Part shown: positions 24,441-34,448 of the stretch, piece by piece
How the letters are laid out: every line of letters begins with the position of its first letter
Numbering within the stretch: the first letter of the stretch is position 1
NCBI GenBank assembly: GCA_963529855.1
Contig: CAURZK010000002.1
Coordinates: 434,001-498,000, forward strand
DNA: 64,000 nucleotides
Reading direction: 5' to 3'
DNA from: 34-65-8 sp963529855
GTDB lineage: Bacteria; Pseudomonadota; Alphaproteobacteria; Sphingomonadales; Sphingomonadaceae
Notes under the pieces: generated by a model
The model's input: only the letters and a program-made list of their open reading frames with translations
The model's database searches: none
Told to the model about the DNA's origin: nothing
Made by a program: the position numbers and the translations under genes

Positions 24441-25769
24441 TTGGCCGAACAGTCCGCCCCTCGCCGCTTCCTGCCGCAAGGTCCGTTGCGGGGCCGGCTT
24501 CGCGTGCCGGGCGACAAGTCGATCAGCCACCGATCGCTGATGCTGGGCGCGCTGGCAGTGGGCGAGACGCGCGTGACCGGCCTGCTGGAAGGGGAAGACG
24601 TGCTCGCCACCGCCGCCGCGATGCGCGCCATGGGTGCGAATATCGAGCGGCAGGGCGACAGCTGGTCGATCCACGGTGTCGGCGTCGGTGCACTGCTCCA
24701 GCCACGCGAGGCGCTCGACATGGGCAATTCGGGCACCTCGACCCGGCTGCTGATGGGCCTGATCGCCAGCCACGCGATCACTGCGCGCTTCGCCGGTGAC
24801 GCCAGTCTCAGCAAGCGCCCGATGGGCCGAGTGATCGAGCCGCTTTCGCTGATGGGCGCGTCGTTCACCCCTTCCCCCGGCGGCACCTTGCCGCTGACCA
24901 TGGAAGGCACCTTCCCGGCCGTGCCGATCGAATACCGTCTGCCGGTGGCGAGCGCGCAGGTGAAAAGCGCGGTCCTGCTCGCCGGGCTTAACACCCCCGG
25001 CATCACCACGGTGATCGAACCGGTGCCGACGCGTGATCATTCCGAACGCATGTTGCGCGGCTTCGGCGCGGAGCTGGAGTTCGAGGAGCTGGGCGGAGAG
25101 CGGATCATCCGCATCCATGGCGATGCCGAACTGCGCCCGCAGACGATCGAGGTGCCCGGAGATCCATCATCCGCCGCGTTCTTCATCGTGGCTGCCACCC
25201 TGATCGAGGGAAGCGACCTGATCATCGAGAACGTCGGCCTGAACCCCACCCGCGCCGGGCTGATCACGGTCCTGCGCCAGATGGGCGCCTGCATCGAGGA
25301 ACTGAACCAGCGCGAAGTTGGCGGCGAGCCTGTCGCGGACTTGCACGTACGCCATGCACCGCTGACGGGGATCGAGGTCGACCCCGCCCTCGCCCCCAGC
25401 ATGATCGACGAATTTCCGGTGCTGTTCGTAGCCGCGGCGTTGGCCAGCGGCACGACGCGCACGTCGGGGCTGGAAGAGTTGCGAGTGAAGGAATCCGACC
25501 GTCTGACCGCCATGGCCGATGCACTGATGCTCGCCGGCGCGCGCGTGATCGAAACCGAAGACGGCCTGACCGTTGAAGGCACCGGCGGCACGCCCCTTTC
25601 AGGCACCGAAGAAGCTGCGCAAGTCACCACGCACCTCGACCACCGTATCGCCATGAGCATGGCCATCGCCGGGCTGGCGAGCCGGGGCGGCGTCGCCATC
25701 GATGACAGCCGCCCGATCGCGACCAGCTTCCCCAATTTTATCTCGCTTCTGGAAACTGCTGCCCCATGA
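24441..25769 (+). CDS. aroA: 3-phosphoshikimate 1-carboxyvinyltransferase (EPSP synthase)
   Basis: AroA joins phosphoenolpyruvate to shikimate 3-phosphate on the way to chorismate. The 442-residue protein has RVPGDKSISHRSLM near the start, MGNSGTSTRLL at about residue 95 and the C-terminal LRVKESDRL and LDHRIAMS segments. No ATG fits; the TTG at 24441 gives the normal N-terminal length before the conserved GPLRGRLRVPGDKS, but no good ribosome-binding site is visible, so the start is the weak point. The stop overlaps the next gene (ATGA). Confidence 0.95.
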   Translation: MAEQSAPRRFLPQGPLRGRLRVPGDKSISHRSLMLGALAVGETRVTGLLEGEDVLATAAAMRAMGANIERQGDSWSIHGVGVGALLQPREALDMGNSGTSTRLLMGLIASHAITARFAGDASLSKRPMGRVIEPLSLMGASFTPSPGGTLPLTMEGTFPAVPIEYRLPVASAQVKSAVLLAGLNTPGITTVIEPVPTRDHSERMLRGFGAELEFEELGGERIIRIHGDAELRPQTIEVPGDPSSAAFFIVAATLIEGSDLIIENVGLNPTRAGLITVLRQMGACIEELNQREVGGEPVADLHVRHAPLTGIEVDPALAPSMIDEFPVLFVAAALASGTTRTSGLEELRVKESDRLTAMADALMLAGARVIETEDGLTVEGTGGTPLSGTEEAAQVTTHLDHRIAMSMAIAGLASRGGVAIDDSRPIATSFPNFISLLETAAP

Positions 25770-26032
25770 CCCTTGCCCTCGACCCGCAGGTGGCGAACTG
25801 GATCGGCTTTGCCGGAACCTTTTGCATCATCGCCGCCTACGCTTACCTCACGTTTCGCGATGATCCGAACCCGTTCGTGCTCCATGGCACCAACCTTACG
25901 GGCGCAGCATTGCTGACCGTCTCACTGCTGGTTCACACCAATATCGCCAGCCTGGTGCTGGAAGGCTTCTGGGCCGCGATCGCGATCTACGGGCTGGTAA
26001 AGGCAGTGCGTACGCGGCGAGCACGGGCATGA
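25766..26032 (+). CDS. CBU_0592-like small membrane protein
   Basis: The 88-residue protein has three hydrophobic helices (about residues 12-30, 40-58 and 64-80) with the segment GFAGTFCIIAAYAYL and an N/H-containing loop LHGTNLTGA. The pattern resembles the CBU_0592 family, of unknown function. It overlaps both aroA and cmk by four bases, so it is translated as part of that operon. Confidence 0.82.
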   Translation: MTLALDPQVANWIGFAGTFCIIAAYAYLTFRDDPNPFVLHGTNLTGAALLTVSLLVHTNIASLVLEGFWAAIAIYGLVKAVRTRRARA

Positions 26033-26649
26033 TCATCGCCGTCGACGGACCGACCGCTTCGGGCAAAGGCACGATCGCGCGCAAGCTGGCGCAGCGCTAT
26101 GGCTTGCCGCATCTCGACACCGGGCTGCTGTACCGGGCCGTCGGGCGGCAGGTCGCGCTCATGGGGGGAAATCCGGACGATCCGGGCGACGCCCTTGCGG
26201 CAACGGAGTTTCCCGAAAAGCTGCTGGACGACCCCGTACTGCGCAACGAGGAAACCGGTGGGCTGGCCAGCAGGGTTTCGGTTCATCCTGCCGTGCGCGA
26301 GGAGCTGTTCCTGCGCCAGCGGGCGTTTGCAACCCAGCCAGGCGGTGCGGTGCTCGACGGGCGTGACATCGGCACGGTGATCGCGCCCGAGGCCCAGGTA
26401 AAGCTGTTCATCACAGCCAGCGTCGACGCGCGCGCGCGGCGGCGGTTTCGCGAAATGACCGAGCGCGGCATCCCAGCGACCCTCGACGCCATTGCCGAGG
26501 ATTTGCGCCGCCGCGATGCCCGAGACACCGGCCGCAAGGACGCTCCCCTGCGCGTGGCCGAAGGCGCCTTTGTGATCGATACATCCGAAATGTCCCGCGA
26601 ACAGGCGCTGGCTGCCGCGATCGAGGCGGTGGAATTGGCTGCGCGCTAA
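26029..26649 (+). CDS. cmk: (d)CMP kinase
   Basis: Cytidylate kinase phosphorylates CMP and dCMP. The 206-residue protein starts MIIAVDGPTASGKGT with the P-loop at residues 7-14, and contains LDTGLLYRAVG, VLDGRDIGTV and the lid segment RRRFREM. It overlaps the upstream gene by four bases (ATGA). The aroA-cmk-rpsA order is common in proteobacteria. Confidence 0.96.
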   Translation: MIIAVDGPTASGKGTIARKLAQRYGLPHLDTGLLYRAVGRQVALMGGNPDDPGDALAATEFPEKLLDDPVLRNEETGGLASRVSVHPAVREELFLRQRAFATQPGGAVLDGRDIGTVIAPEAQVKLFITASVDARARRRFREMTERGIPATLDAIAEDLRRRDARDTGRKDAPLRVAEGAFVIDTSEMSREQALAAAIEAVELAAR

Positions 26650-27026
26650 GCACAGAAACCGGTTTCCTACTCGGTGCACTGCGCCCAATATCGTGTGAAT
26701 GAAGCATCGGATCCGCCTGCCCGACCGCGAAGTCCACACGTGCAGTCGCAAGGTTACGCCTTTTTCCGAGGGCAAGGCGACGGAAGCCACAGTTTTTCAT
26801 TCCGGGTCGAGCGTGACAGCCCCACCCGCTTTCGCTTGCCTTTCGGACGCATTTCGCATAAGCGCGCGCCCGTCCATTCCAGCTTTGGCCAGAACGGACC
26901 TTCGCCGCGGCAAATCGGCCCGGCGGGGACACGGCCCTCTTGGCCCGTACCCGGCAATCCCGCCGGTGCGGAGAAAGACCCTGGCAAAACCAGTGGCCGG
27001 TAGCAAACGTGAAGGAACCTGAAATT
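26650..27026 (+). promoter_or_regulatory. long leader between cmk and rpsA
   Basis: This 377-base gap has no convincing gene. It starts with the palindrome GAAACCGGTTTC at 26655-26666 and ends with AAGGAACC ten bases before the rpsA start. Because rpsA is commonly autoregulated at the level of its leader RNA, the region probably holds the rpsA promoter and a structured leader; this is inference. No clear -35/-10 pair could be picked by eye. Confidence 0.4.
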
Positions 27027-28730
<1,704 letters not shown>

Positions 28731-28739
28731 GGTCCAGCG

Positions 28740-28766
28740 TCAGTCCGGCGAAAGCCGGAATGACCG
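28740..28766. repeat. REP-like palindromic hairpin
   Basis: CCGGC GAAA GCCGG forms a perfect small hairpin flanked by GTCAGT and AATGACC, which extends the symmetry. It resembles the short palindromic repeats scattered between genes in many proteobacteria. Only one copy was noticed in this window. Confidence 0.35.
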
Positions 28767-28774
28767 ATCAGGCG

Positions 28775-28808
28775 AAGGCCCGCCGTCCCCTCGGGGAAGG
28801 CGGGCCTT
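28775..28808 (+). terminator. intrinsic terminator of rpsA
   Basis: AAGGCCCGCC (28775-28784) pairs with GGCGGGCCTT (28799-28808); the inner CCCC/GGGG extends the stem, and TTT ends it. It lies 45 bases after the rpsA stop. Confidence 0.88.
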
Positions 28809-28833
28809 TCCTACATGGGCCGACCGCCCTACG

Positions 28834-29598
28834 ATGGCGGCCATGCTCCAGGTCCATCAGTTCCCGTGCCTTAGCGACAACTACGGCTTCCTCCTCCACG
28901 ATCCGACCAGCGGTGAAACCGCAGCGATCGATACGCCCGACGGTGCGGAGTATCTGCGCCAGGCCGACGCGAAAGGATGGCGGATCACCCAGGTCTGGAA
29001 CACGCACTGGCACCCCGATCACGCTGGCGGGAACGCCGCGATCGTCGCAGCGACAGGCGCGCGGGTGGTCGCTCCCGCGGAAGTCGAGAAGCTATCCCCG
29101 ATCGACACGGTGGTGGGGAATGGCGACACGGTGGACCTGGGCGACTGGGAAGCGCGCGTAATTGACGTCTCCGGTCACACCAACGGACATATCGCATACC
29201 ATCTGCTCAAAGCCGGGATCGCCTTTGTTGGCGACAGCGTGTTCGCGCTGGGTTGCGGCCGGATGTTCGAAGGCGAGCCTAAGCAGTTCTGGAACAGTCT
29301 TGACCGGATACGAAATTTGCCGCCTGAGACGCTGCTTTACTGCGCCCACGAATATACCCAGTCGAATGCCCGGTTCGCGCTCCACGCCGATCCGGACAAC
29401 GTGGAATTGCAACTCTACGCCGCGGATATCGAGGCCCGTCGTGGTCGCGGCGAGCCGACCGTGCCGACCCGCCTGTCACGCGAGCTTGCCACCAATCCGT
29501 TTCTACGCGCTGACCGCGAGGAATTGCGTGATCGTTGGGGCGGTGCAACACCGGCAGAAACCTTCGCCCGGTTGCGCGCGGCCAAGGACAGTTTCTGA
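28834..29598 (+). CDS. gloB: hydroxyacylglutathione hydrolase (glyoxalase II)
   Basis: GloB hydrolyses S-lactoylglutathione to lactate and glutathione, the second step of methylglyoxal detoxification. The 254-residue metallo-beta-lactamase fold protein has THWHPDH at about residues 57-63, the second metal His in SGHTNGH, GDSVFALGCGR and YCAHEYTQSN. The C-terminal HAGH-type domain closes with a glutathione-binding basic segment. A second ATG at 28843 is possible. An oxidoreductase gene follows after five bases. Confidence 0.95.
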   Translation: MAAMLQVHQFPCLSDNYGFLLHDPTSGETAAIDTPDGAEYLRQADAKGWRITQVWNTHWHPDHAGGNAAIVAATGARVVAPAEVEKLSPIDTVVGNGDTVDLGDWEARVIDVSGHTNGHIAYHLLKAGIAFVGDSVFALGCGRMFEGEPKQFWNSLDRIRNLPPETLLYCAHEYTQSNARFALHADPDNVELQLYAADIEARRGRGEPTVPTRLSRELATNPFLRADREELRDRWGGATPAETFARLRAAKDSF

Positions 29599-29603
29599 AC
29601 CTG

Positions 29604-30575
29604 ATGCACGCGCTGGTAGTCTCGGCACTGTCGCGGGACTTCTCCGGGATGAGCTTGGAACAGGTGGAGCAGCCTTCCCGCCGCCCGGGTGAAATTCTCG
29701 TCCGAGTATGCGCCGCGTCGTTGAACTACCCCGACCTGCTGATGACGCGGGGCGAATATCAGTTCAAACCCGATCTGCCATTCGTGTCGGGCCTGGAAAT
29801 GGCGGGCGAGGTGATCGAATCGGATGGTACTTTTGCTGTCGGTGATCGCGTCATGGGAGGGGCGAAAACCGGCGCATTCGCCGATTACATCGCTCTGCCC
29901 GCATCTTCGGTGCGACACGTCCCGCATGGTCTTTCATGGGAAGCAGCCGCCTCGCTCGGTGCGGCCTATACCACTGCCTGGACCGCACTCGTCGAGCTGG
30001 GGGCTCTACAGCCTGGGCAGACAGTGCTGGTGCACGGCGCAAGCGGCGGGGTGGGGCTGGCAGCTTGCGACCTGGCCCGTGCGCTCGGAGCCAGAGTGAT
30101 CGCAGCAACGCATCAGCACGAAAAAGTCTCACGGATCATGGCCGCGGTCGGCCCAGCCGCCATAATCCTCAACACCGGGCGCTTCCGCGATGAAATTGCC
30201 GCTTTGACCGACGGGAACCTGTGCGATCTCGTATTCGATCCTGTCGGCGGCGACGTGTTCGACAAGAGCACGCGCTGCGTGGCGTTTGGCGGCAAGCTGC
30301 TGGTGGTTGGCTTCGCCGGGGGACGCATTCCGCAGGTCGCCGCCAATATCCCGTTGATCAAGGGCTTTTCAATCGTTGGCGTCCGGGCTGGCGAATATGC
30401 GCGACGCTTCCCCGACCGGGGCGCGCGCATTGTAGCCGAAGTCGAGACGATGGCCACCAGGGGTGATATTACCCCCGTCATTGATCGAATCATCCCCCTG
30501 CCGCGTTGGCGCGAAGCCTTCGTTGCAATGGCGGCTGGCAAAATCGTCGGAAAGGTCGTGATTCAACCAGGATAA
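29604..30575 (+). CDS. quinone oxidoreductase-like zinc-independent alcohol dehydrogenase (MDR family)
   Basis: The 323-residue protein is a medium-chain dehydrogenase of the NADPH:quinone reductase branch. It has the N-terminal GroES-like domain with ASLNYPDLLMTRGEYQ and LPFVSGLEMAGEV, and the NADP-binding VLVHGASGGVGLAA at about residue 150. The zinc-binding Cys cluster of true alcohol dehydrogenases is missing. It follows gloB by five bases and overlaps the convergent flavodoxin gene by 13 bases at the 3' end. Confidence 0.92.
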   Translation: MHALVVSALSRDFSGMSLEQVEQPSRRPGEILVRVCAASLNYPDLLMTRGEYQFKPDLPFVSGLEMAGEVIESDGTFAVGDRVMGGAKTGAFADYIALPASSVRHVPHGLSWEAAASLGAAYTTAWTALVELGALQPGQTVLVHGASGGVGLAACDLARALGARVIAATHQHEKVSRIMAAVGPAAIILNTGRFRDEIAALTDGNLCDLVFDPVGGDVFDKSTRCVAFGGKLLVVGFAGGRIPQVAANIPLIKGFSIVGVRAGEYARRFPDRGARIVAEVETMATRGDITPVIDRIIPLPRWREAFVAMAAGKIVGKVVIQPG

Positions 30576-31171
30576 GGGTTTGCTTTAAGCAGTCCGGCCA
30601 GATGCGCCGCATTGTTTGCGACCATTTTTGCCGTCTCGATCACCTTCTTGGGCGACTTGTCCAAATCCTTGAAATCGACTGATCCCATTGCCTCGCCCAC
30701 CCAATAACAGGCAGCGACTGCGGGGATGGTCCACCCCGTATCATTCAGGCTCTGAAACAACTGAGCGGACGAAAAATGAGCTCCGTCCTCGTTGCCAACA
30801 ATAGCTGCAACAGCCACCTTACCGTAACTTGGCATCCGTCCCTGATCGTCGGTTTCTGACAGGAACGCATCCATGCGCTCCAGCACGCGCTTTGCCACGG
30901 AACTGATCTGCCCCATCCAGATAGGCCCTCCGAATATCAGGATGTCGTGCGACAGGATTTTCTTCCGAATGTCGGGCCAGGCATCCCCTTCCCCTTCGTC
31001 CGACGTAACGCCGGGCAAAACGTCATGATCGGCGATGCGGATAGTTTCCGCGAGCGTGACGCCCGCCGCTTCGAAGTGTTTGGCCATCACCGCGATCATG
31101 GCATCGGTGGAACTGTCTTCGCCTCCGGACTTCTTGAGCGTGCAATTTAGGGCAATTGCGGAAAGGGCCAC
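30563..31171 (-). CDS. flavodoxin / NADPH-dependent FMN reductase family protein
   Basis: The 202-residue protein begins MALSAIALNCTLK and carries FGGPIWMGQIS, the FMN-phosphate/isoalloxazine loop of the NAD(P)H reductase and flavodoxin families, followed by GNEDGAHFS. It should bind FMN and reduce a small substrate. The start is a GTG at 31169-31171 with AGGAG six bases upstream; both lie inside a strong hairpin that starts after atpF. The 3' end overlaps the convergent dehydrogenase gene. Confidence 0.88.
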   Translation of the reverse strand: MALSAIALNCTLKKSGGEDSSTDAMIAVMAKHFEAAGVTLAETIRIADHDVLPGVTSDEGEGDAWPDIRKKILSHDILIFGGPIWMGQISSVAKRVLERMDAFLSETDDQGRMPSYGKVAVAAIVGNEDGAHFSSAQLFQSLNDTGWTIPAVAACYWVGEAMGSVDFKDLDKSPKKVIETAKMVANNAAHLAGLLKANPYPG

Positions 31172-31210
31172 GGGTTTCTCCTGTTGTTACAGAAAGAAAC
31201 CGTGGCCCTT
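31163..31210 (-). promoter_or_regulatory. hairpin burying the start of the flavodoxin gene
   Basis: Reading the minus strand, AAGGGCCACGGTTTCT (31195-31210) pairs with the region 31163-31179 with one bulged base, around a 15-base loop. The 3' arm contains the GTG start codon, and the AGGAG site lies at the loop edge. CTTTCC follows. It could be a terminator for atpF, a translation block on the flavodoxin gene, or both. Confidence 0.7.
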
Positions 31211-31232
31211 AAAGCGGTTCCGGGGTGATAAA

Positions 31233-31802
31233 TCAGATCGCCGTGATGATCTCGTCCGCAAGGCGCGTGTCGGCTTCGGCGTCATGCTTCGCGGCAATCA
31301 GCTTACCTGCCGCTGCAGTTGCGGCCGTGGCGGCCTTGGCCCGGACGCTTTCGACCGCATCGCGCTCGGCGGCGGCAATCTTGTCTTCCGCCATCTTCTG
31401 ACGGCGAGCGACCATTGCAGTGCTGTCGGCCTCTGCCTTGGAAACAATCGCGTCGGCTTCCCGGCGCGCGTTTTCCATCATAGCTTCGGCGTCCTTCTCG
31501 GCGCCCGCGATCTTGGCGGCGTATTCGTTGCGAAGAGCCTCGGCCTCGGCGCGCAGAGCCTTGGCTTCGTCAAGCTGCGCCTTGATCGCAGCGATCTTGG
31601 CATCGAGCCCCCCAGCGATAGCACGCGGAACTTTCTTCCACACCATCACCAGGATAAGCACCAGCATCGCGACGGAAACGATCTGATAGGGCGCGAGCCC
31701 AAACAGTTCTGGCTCCACGTGGTGGCCTGCGTCGGCATCCACTTCGACCACTGCTGCATCGGCAGGCGTCGTGGCAATAACTTCGGGCAGATTGTTAGCC
31801 AT
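31233..31802 (-). CDS. atpF: F0F1 ATP synthase subunit b
   Basis: Subunit b is part of the stalk that holds F1 against F0. The 189-residue protein has one membrane helix (about residues 40-57, IVSVAMLVLILVMVW) followed by a long charged coiled coil rich in Ala, Glu and Lys. Its N-terminus is longer than usual and acidic. It overlaps the upstream b' gene by eight bases. The F1 genes are not in the window, as is usual in alphaproteobacteria where F0 and F1 loci are separate. Confidence 0.95.
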   Translation of the reverse strand: MANNLPEVIATTPADAAVVEVDADAGHHVEPELFGLAPYQIVSVAMLVLILVMVWKKVPRAIAGGLDAKIAAIKAQLDEAKALRAEAEALRNEYAAKIAGAEKDAEAMMENARREADAIVSKAEADSTAMVARRQKMAEDKIAAAERDAVESVRAKAATAATAAAGKLIAAKHDAEADTRLADEIITAI

Positions 31803-32289
31803 TGGCCATCGCCTCCTTCACGGCGGATTTGGCCGCGGGCTTGGTCACCTTGACCCCTGCGAGACGTTGAACGATGTCCTGCGCCGCTTCGACCGCGACA
31901 TCTTCAATCTCGGCAAGGGCCGAATTGCGTGCAGCTGAGATTTCCGTCTCGGCCTCGGCAAGCTTCTGGTCGATACGCTGCTGCGCGGCGGCAAGCTTCT
32001 GCTCACTTGCGACGGCAGCATCGGCCTTGGCCTGTGCGACAAGCGCCTGGGCAGCGGCGCGATTCTCATTCTCGCGCTTGCGCCAGGCTTCCTCTTCCGC
32101 GTCGGCCTGGGCCCGGGCAGCGGTGGCAGCGGCAAGGTCGGATGCAATCTGGCCATCGCGTTCGGCAACGGTCGCCATGACCTTGGGCACCATGCCCCGA
32201 CCGACGACGAAAAAGACGAAGCCGAAGAATACCAGCAGCCAGAAAATCTGGCTGGCATAGGTTTCCGCGAGCTGGGCTATCTGTGGCAT
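31795..32289 (-). CDS. atpG: F0F1 ATP synthase subunit b'
   Basis: The second stalk subunit found in alphaproteobacteria and phototrophs. The 164-residue protein starts MPQIAQLAETYASQIFWLL, with one membrane helix (about residues 13-32) and a coiled coil rich in Ala, Glu and Gln. The ATG at 32287-32289 was chosen by family alignment; the frame stays open to 32337 without homology. It overlaps atpF by eight bases. Confidence 0.93.
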   Translation of the reverse strand: MPQIAQLAETYASQIFWLLVFFGFVFFVVGRGMVPKVMATVAERDGQIASDLAAATAARAQADAEEEAWRKRENENRAAAQALVAQAKADAAVASEQKLAAAQQRIDQKLAEAETEISAARNSALAEIEDVAVEAAQDIVQRLAGVKVTKPAAKSAVKEAMANG

Positions 32290-32369
32290 CTGCCGGTCCG
32301 GTTTAATTGATGAAACACGTCCGCGGGGGCACCTCACCGGCGCACCCCGCGATCAGCAATTTCTGTTAC

Positions 32370-32597
32370 TTAGGCGACGAAGATCAGGATCATCGCGACG
32401 ACGAACGCCAGCAGGCCGAGAAGTTCGGCAGCGGCGAAGCCGATGAACAGGCGACCCTGCTGACCATCAGCGGCGCCCGGGTTGCGCAGCGCGCTCTCGA
32501 GGAACGAGCCGAAGACGTTACCCACGCCGATGGCGGCCATGCCGGCACCGATCGCGGCGAGGCCCGCACCGACGAGCTTTGCAGCTTCTACTTCCAT
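32370..32597 (-). CDS. atpE: F0F1 ATP synthase subunit c
   Basis: Subunit c forms the rotating proton ring. The 75-residue protein has two helices with a Gly-rich first helix (GAGLAAIGAGMAAIGVG), the polar loop RNPGAADGQQ and the proton-binding Glu in GFAAAELLGLLAF. The ATG at 32597 is preceded by AAAGGAG on the minus strand. It lies between atpB and the b' gene. Confidence 0.97.
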   Translation of the reverse strand: MEVEAAKLVGAGLAAIGAGMAAIGVGNVFGSFLESALRNPGAADGQQGRLFIGFAAAELLGLLAFVVAMILIFVA

Positions 32598-32646
32598 TTG
32601 AAACTCCTTTGGATTTAACAGGTTGAACGTGGTTGTTCGAAAAAGA

Positions 32647-33435
32647 TCAGTGCAGATGCTCGGCGTCGTTAATGTAGAGCGATGTGAGCAGCGCAAAGAC
32701 ATAAGCCTGGATGCCGGCAACCAGAATTTCCAGCGCGCTGATGCCGATCATGAGCGCGAAGCTGGGCAATCCGACAAGCGCGGCGAAGCCTGCCCCGGCG
32801 TTGGTGCCGTCGATAACGAAGCTCGACAGCACTTTCAAAAGCACGTGCCCGGCCATCATCGCGACGAACAACCGCAGTGCGAGGCTGAAGGGGCGGACAG
32901 CAAAGCTGATCAGCTCGATCGGGAAAATAATCGGGATCATCGGCAGCGGGGTGCCGTGCGGCACGAACAGGCTGAAAAACTTCAGCCCGTGCTTCCAGAA
33001 GCCGACGATCAGGACGATCGAGAAGCTCATCACGGCCAGCACGCCGGTGACGGTGAAGTGGCTGGTGAAAGTGAAAGGGTGAATGCCGACCACGCCCAGC
33101 GGCAGCAGCCCGAGAAGGTTGGCGAACAGAATAAACATGAACAGCGAGAACACGTAGGGGACGTACTTGCGCCCTTCCTTGCCGATGTTCGCTTCGAGCA
33201 TGTCGTCGATAAAACCGGTGAAGGTTTCCACCGCCATCTGCCAACGGCCGGGCACCAGCTGGCGGCGCAAACCGCCTGCGACGAAAATCGTCAGCAGAAT
33301 GGTGGTCACCGCCATCCACAGGGCGCTGTTGGTGAAAGCGATGTTATAGCCCGCGATCTCCCAGCCATCGGTCCCGCCGATGGGGGCGATGGTGAACTGG
33401 TACATCGGATCGACTTTGGCCGGTGCGGCTGCCAC
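32647..33435 (-). CDS. atpB: F0F1 ATP synthase subunit a
   Basis: Subunit a provides the proton channels next to the c-ring. The 262-residue membrane protein has five or six helices, with the essential Arg in the segment SLALRLFVAMMAGH near residue 180 and the conserved NLLGLLPLGVVGIHPFTFTSH. The start is a GTG at 33435; an ATG ten codons further in is the alternative. It follows atpI by 50 bases. Confidence 0.96.
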   Translation of the reverse strand: MAAAPAKVDPMYQFTIAPIGGTDGWEIAGYNIAFTNSALWMAVTTILLTIFVAGGLRRQLVPGRWQMAVETFTGFIDDMLEANIGKEGRKYVPYVFSLFMFILFANLLGLLPLGVVGIHPFTFTSHFTVTGVLAVMSFSIVLIVGFWKHGLKFFSLFVPHGTPLPMIPIIFPIELISFAVRPFSLALRLFVAMMAGHVLLKVLSSFVIDGTNAGAGFAALVGLPSFALMIGISALEILVAGIQAYVFALLTSLYINDAEHLH

Positions 33436-33485
33436 GTCTGGACGGTCCCTAAAACCTGGTGCGCGATCACGCGCCGGCCACGCCC

Positions 33486-33815
33486 CTATTGTGGGGTGTC
33501 GTCGGTCCGCGTGCTCGCCATCCGGAAGATGTTCCTGAAGGCGACGATTATTCCGAGGAACAATCCTACCAACAGACCCCAGGGCGTAGTCCCGGCCAGC
33601 ACGTCAACGAGCCAACCAAGTACCGCACCACCAAGAAGCCCGCCGAGTAGATCCGCCAGTACCCGATTGCCGCTGCGATAATTCGCGTCGGCCCCAGATA
33701 CTTGCGGACGGTTACGCTCGTCTTCCCGCTCGCGTGCAGCCTTCAGCCGCGCTTCGAGCGCGTCGATCCGCGCATCCTCGGCAATGGGTTCCCGTGCGGG
33801 CTTCTCGTCACTCAT
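33486..33815 (-). CDS. atpI: AtpI/AtpZ-family ATP synthase accessory protein
   Basis: The 109-residue protein has a charged N-terminus (about residues 1-45) and two membrane helices (about 52-70 and 78-95) with LADLLGGLLGGAVLGWLVD and TPWGLLVGLFLGIIVAFRNIF. This is the AtpI/AtpZ family, which helps assemble the c-ring or transports Mg/Ca. It is the first gene of the F0 operon, with AAAAGGAGG before the ATG. Confidence 0.9.
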   Translation of the reverse strand: MSDEKPAREPIAEDARIDALEARLKAAREREDERNRPQVSGADANYRSGNRVLADLLGGLLGGAVLGWLVDVLAGTTPWGLLVGLFLGIIVAFRNIFRMASTRTDDTPQ

Positions 33816-33876
33816 GCCAGCCTCCTTTTAAAGGGAATGCGCGGCACAGGCAGAGGTGCCCGCCGAGGGCGCCGAC

Positions 33877-33905
33877 CCCTTAGGCGGGGCACATTGGCGA
33901 GTCAA
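33877..33905 (-). promoter_or_regulatory. candidate promoter of the F0 ATP synthase operon
   Basis: On the minus strand TTGACT (33900-33905) is followed 17 bases later by TAAGGG (33877-33882), about 60 bases before the atpI start. The -35 box is good; the -10 box is weak by E. coli standards. Confidence 0.4.
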
Positions 33906-33968
33906 CCGGTGTGGGGTTCATCGCACACGCTGCGCCTATCCCCTGAAGTCACACGGCTTCCGAAACGC

Positions 33969-33999
33969 GGACGGCCGCAAATCGCGGCCGTCCCTTTTT
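33969..33999 (+). terminator. strong hairpin with T-run pointing rightwards between atpI and ydbL
   Basis: GGACGGCCGC (33969-33978) and GCGGCCGTCC (33984-33993) form a perfect 10-bp stem with loop AAATC, followed by CTTTTTC on the plus strand. Both neighbouring genes run leftwards. It could also act weakly for ydbL in the other direction, where no T-run follows. The rest of 33816-34050 holds no gene. Confidence 0.65.
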
Positions 34000-34050
34000 C
34001 TGATCACAGCTCCCCGAGAGCGCAGTCCTTATCCGGTGCTGCCGCTCAAA

Positions 34051-34437
34051 TCATGGGCAACGGGAATCGCGCTGCGGCGGGGCGCTGGTGCGAGTCTGCC
34101 AGCTGCCATCGGGAGCCTGGTACTTCTCGCCCACCGCCGTGCGGGCGATGGCAATGCAACCTGCAGTCAGCGCATATTCCTCTAGCGTGGCATTGGCGGC
34201 CTTGGCCTTGGCGGCGTAGACTTCGCGTCGTTTGATATTGATATCGTTGACCATGCGCTGGAGCTCGGCGTTCGAAGCACCGACGACGGCCAGATAGCCA
34301 TCCATCTTCTCGCCAACCTGACCCGCAGCACGGGCACGCTCGTAAGCGGGGTCGCGCTGTGCCAGCGCCGGTCCACCGATCGCCATGGCAGCAAGGCCAA
34401 GGCCCAGCGCCAGCTTGCGTATCGAAATCCTGGTCAT
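34051..34437 (-). CDS. ydbL: YdbL-like DUF1318 protein, exported
   Basis: The 128-residue protein has a signal peptide (LALGLGLAAMAIGGPALAQ) and the DUF1318 pattern AYERARAAGQVGEKMDGYLAVV, then NDINIKRREVYAAKAKA and GEKYQAPDGSW. In E. coli, YdbL is the periplasmic partner of YdbH and YnbE. The ATG at 34435-34437 has GAGG six bases before it; another ATG at 34449 overlaps the ynbE stop. Order ydbH-ynbE-ydbL is the same as in E. coli. Confidence 0.9.
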   Translation of the reverse strand: MTRISIRKLALGLGLAAMAIGGPALAQRDPAYERARAAGQVGEKMDGYLAVVGASNAELQRMVNDINIKRREVYAAKAKAANATLEEYALTAGCIAIARTAVGEKYQAPDGSWQTRTSAPPQRDSRCP

Positions 34438-34448
34438 GTTGTTCCTCA

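Noticed and set aside
28740..28766. Family of interspersed repeats
   Set aside because: Only one clear copy of the CCGGC-GAAA-GCCGG hairpin was noticed, so a repeat family cannot be shown from this window.
33838..34000. Known structured RNA (4.5S, 6S or tmRNA) before the rightward terminator
   Set aside because: The conserved 4.5S loop motif and tmRNA ends are absent, and no 6S-like open helix could be drawn by eye. It is kept only as a possible unnamed small RNA.
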